64,000 nucleotides of DNA from Aphodosoma sp045614825. Lineage in GTDB: Bacteria; Bacteroidota; Bacteroidia; Bacteroidales; Paludibacteraceae. The stretch lies in NCBI GenBank assembly GCA_045614825.1, contig JAZLDO010000178.1, positions 25,202 through 89,201 of the forward strand. The letters are read 5' to 3'. Position numbers and translations under genes: made by a program. Positions 62,314 through 64,000 of the stretch are shown piece by piece. The notes under the pieces were generated by a model that worked only from the letters and a program-made list of their open reading frames with translations, made no database searches and was not told the origin of the DNA. Each line of letters opens with the position of its first letter. Positions within the stretch are counted from its first letter, which is position 1.

Positions 62314-63222
62314 ATGATAGTTAAAGAAATTTGGGATATTCACACAAAATTTGATGAAACATATTGTCAAATAAAAGAATTTTTAATACAAAATTTATTT
62401 TATAAAGACGATATTGAATTTTTAGGAATATATTCAAAAGAATGTTATATTGAGGAAGATAATACAATATTATTTAATTTTGTCGTAAGAGTGAAATCAT
62501 CTACAATTTATAATACCAAAGATGATTCTTATGTTAATTTATTATTACAAAATATAAGTATAAAATTATCTCCCTCTATTTTTGTACATCATAAAGAAGT
62601 TCCTTTAATGGGTTTACATTTGAAGAAATCATTTTTATATCATAATTATCATGGCGATTGTGCATTAATAGATGCTATCAATTATAAACATGAATTATTA
62701 TTAAAAATAAATAAAAATGATTTTGATAATCACACATATTATTCTTTTAATCAAATTGATATAAAAATTGATGATGAGTTTGGAAAAATTGCTGCTGATG
62801 AGTTTAAATTAGATCATATTGATATTAATAATATTTCAGAATCACTTTTATTAGAGACATTTGATATTGCAGGAATTTCATATCATGCACCACACACAAA
62901 TACATCAAATACAATCCATTGTATATTATATGCAGAAACAGAAAATCCACACGACATATATGCAATAAAACTTTATCGTTGGATTCCAAACATTAAAGAA
63001 TCAAGAAAAAAATTAAAGAATGATTTAATTTTTGACCTTGCATATATATCAAAAAGAAATAATAGAGAATTACATAATTATATGATTGAAACAAATTCAA
63101 GAGTTTTATTTGGAACATTAAAAAATGGAAATATTAAAATTCTTGGAGGAATAAAAGAATTTGTTACATCTCCTTACTTGTCACAGTATAATGTTCCTAA
63201 CTGGGTTTTAAATATAATTTGA
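62314..63222 (+). CDS. HIRAN-like domain protein
   Basis: 302 residues. The C-terminal part (~190-290) fits the HIRAN pattern: FDIAGISYHAP ... IHCILYAETENPHDIYAIKLYRW (split: NPHDIYAIKL core) ... LAYISKRNNRELHNYM. HIRAN domains bind DNA 3' ends (HLTF) and occur in bacterial conflict loci. The N-terminal half is unassigned. It is 11 bp after the DprA-like gene, so in the same unit. The assignment is from motif reading and needs a profile search. Confidence 0.6.
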   Translation: MIVKEIWDIHTKFDETYCQIKEFLIQNLFYKDDIEFLGIYSKECYIEEDNTILFNFVVRVKSSTIYNTKDDSYVNLLLQNISIKLSPSIFVHHKEVPLMGLHLKKSFLYHNYHGDCALIDAINYKHELLLKINKNDFDNHTYYSFNQIDIKIDDEFGKIAADEFKLDHIDINNISESLLLETFDIAGISYHAPHTNTSNTIHCILYAETENPHDIYAIKLYRWIPNIKESRKKLKNDLIFDLAYISKRNNRELHNYMIETNSRVLFGTLKNGNIKILGGIKEFVTSPYLSQYNVPNWVLNII

Positions 63223-63234
63223 TATTACAGCATT

Positions 63235-64000
63235 ATGTTAGAATTTCTTAGAAAATTTTTCGATTATCAAGGATATCAGGAAGTTATGAATGAATATGAG
63301 AATTTAAAAAACTCTTATTCAGATGGTTTTTATTATTATATAAACGAAAACCAATTAACTTTAGATACATATCAAACTAAAAATCAAGTTGTTTCTAGTG
63401 CAGCAATTATAAAATCATATGATAGTAAAATTAAAGAATATAACGAAATAAGAATAAAATATAAAGAAGGATTAAGGTTATTTTGCTGGCATAATAATAT
63501 TAGATTAGAAAACTTTGATTACATTAAATATGGATCACAATTTAATAAAATCAAAGAATATCATTTTGCATATATTTCATTCAATGAAATCAAAAATAAA
63601 AATCCGTTTGCCTTTAAACGAATTTTCAAATCCGTTGAAAATTATGATATGTATGCAATAAATGATATCATATTTAATAAGTTTGAAGTTGAATCTTTAA
63701 ATGCTGCGTTAGAAAGAATTAATAACATATATAATCAATATAAAGCAGAGTGTAAATATTTATTTGTTGAAGAAAATATAAATGGATACGAACAAGCATC
63801 AAAATATTTGCAAAAGTATTTAAGTATAGATGAATTAAAAATATTCTATAACGAAGAAAGATTAAAAAAATATCATGATATTTTAACTGAATATAATAAT
63901 ATATTGAAGTTCTTTTATAATGCTGTATGCGCATTATTTGGGGATAATATTACTGATTGTATTCAAACAAAAGAAAAAATTATATCTTCAAAAGAAGAAA
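63235..64000 (+). CDS. Unknown protein, 3' end missing
   Basis: ATG at 63235, frame open to the window end (255 codons seen). Starts MLEFLRKFFDYQGYQEVMNE; helical, Tyr/Lys/Glu-rich, probably coiled-coil, no recognised domain. It starts 12 bp after the HIRAN-like gene and so is a third or later gene of that unit. Confidence 0.6.
   Translation, partial: MLEFLRKFFDYQGYQEVMNEYENLKNSYSDGFYYYINENQLTLDTYQTKNQVVSSAAIIKSYDSKIKEYNEIRIKYKEGLRLFCWHNNIRLENFDYIKYGSQFNKIKEYHFAYISFNEIKNKNPFAFKRIFKSVENYDMYAINDIIFNKFEVESLNAALERINNIYNQYKAECKYLFVEENINGYEQASKYLQKYLSIDELKIFYNEERLKKYHDILTEYNNILKFFYNAVCALFGDNITDCIQTKEKIISSKEE

Overview
The window looks like a low-GC member of the Bacteroidales (Bacteroidota). Genes are preceded by the Bacteroidota promoter (TTTG, 19-20 bp, TANNTTTG), Shine-Dalgarno sequences are mostly absent, and secreted proteins end in type IX secretion (T9SS) sorting domains. 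The cluster parA-parB-DUF5683-LysM transglycosylase is also typical of this phylum. No species can be named from the sequence alone.

Layout. (1) 1-19 kb: surface proteins. Three related PKD/'GCDS'-repeat T9SS proteins (the first cut by the window edge) flank a 2,990-residue fibronectin-III/adhesin-like giant. A small inverted-repeat element and a truncated BspA-type leucine-rich-repeat gene lie between them. (2) 19-23 kb: mnmD, a TldE/PmbA-like peptidase, and the pair NifU-like scaffold plus GGGtGRT protein. (3) 23.3-24.5 kb: a repeat-rich spacer ending in a strong promoter, a structured RNA of about 400 nt and a terminator. (4) 24.5-34.6 kb: a compact eight-gene operon. It encodes a VWA-like lipoprotein, a membrane protein, a tubulin-like GTPase, an Hsp70/actin-like ATPase, a membrane-anchored protein, a MotA/ZorA-like channel with a long coiled-coil tail, a MotB/ZorB-like OmpA protein and a small lipoprotein. 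I do not recognise this combination as a described system; it is the best candidate for a new one, perhaps an ion-driven envelope motor coupled to cytoskeletal NTPases. (5) 34.7-36 kb: two genes broken by single-base changes in homopolymers. (6) 36-49 kb: core genes (GT9 glycosyltransferase, parAB, mltD-like, MerR, alkaline phosphatase, tldD, hisG, pgk, aldose epimerase-like).

(7) 49.55-64 kb: an island next to a tRNA-Asp gene. It begins with a tyrosine integrase and a small HTH protein, then a serine recombinase with operator-like repeats, an array of about 185-bp palindromic repeats, phage-like small genes with shared 5' leaders, and two candidate structured RNAs. Its right part is a divergent cluster: a membrane-anchored phosphoribosyltransferase plus a HAD phosphatase on the minus strand, and a DprA-like protein, a HIRAN-like protein and an unknown protein on the plus strand. 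This resembles the ShosTA type of toxin-antitoxin/defence pair (PRTase plus DprA), enlarged. The far end of the island is not in the window.

Short low-complexity repeats run through the chromosomal part (families based on AATGCACAATGC, GTTGAAA and GGAGTAG). In several places they have entered reading frames (mnmD, the GT9 gene, the DUF5683 gene, tldD).
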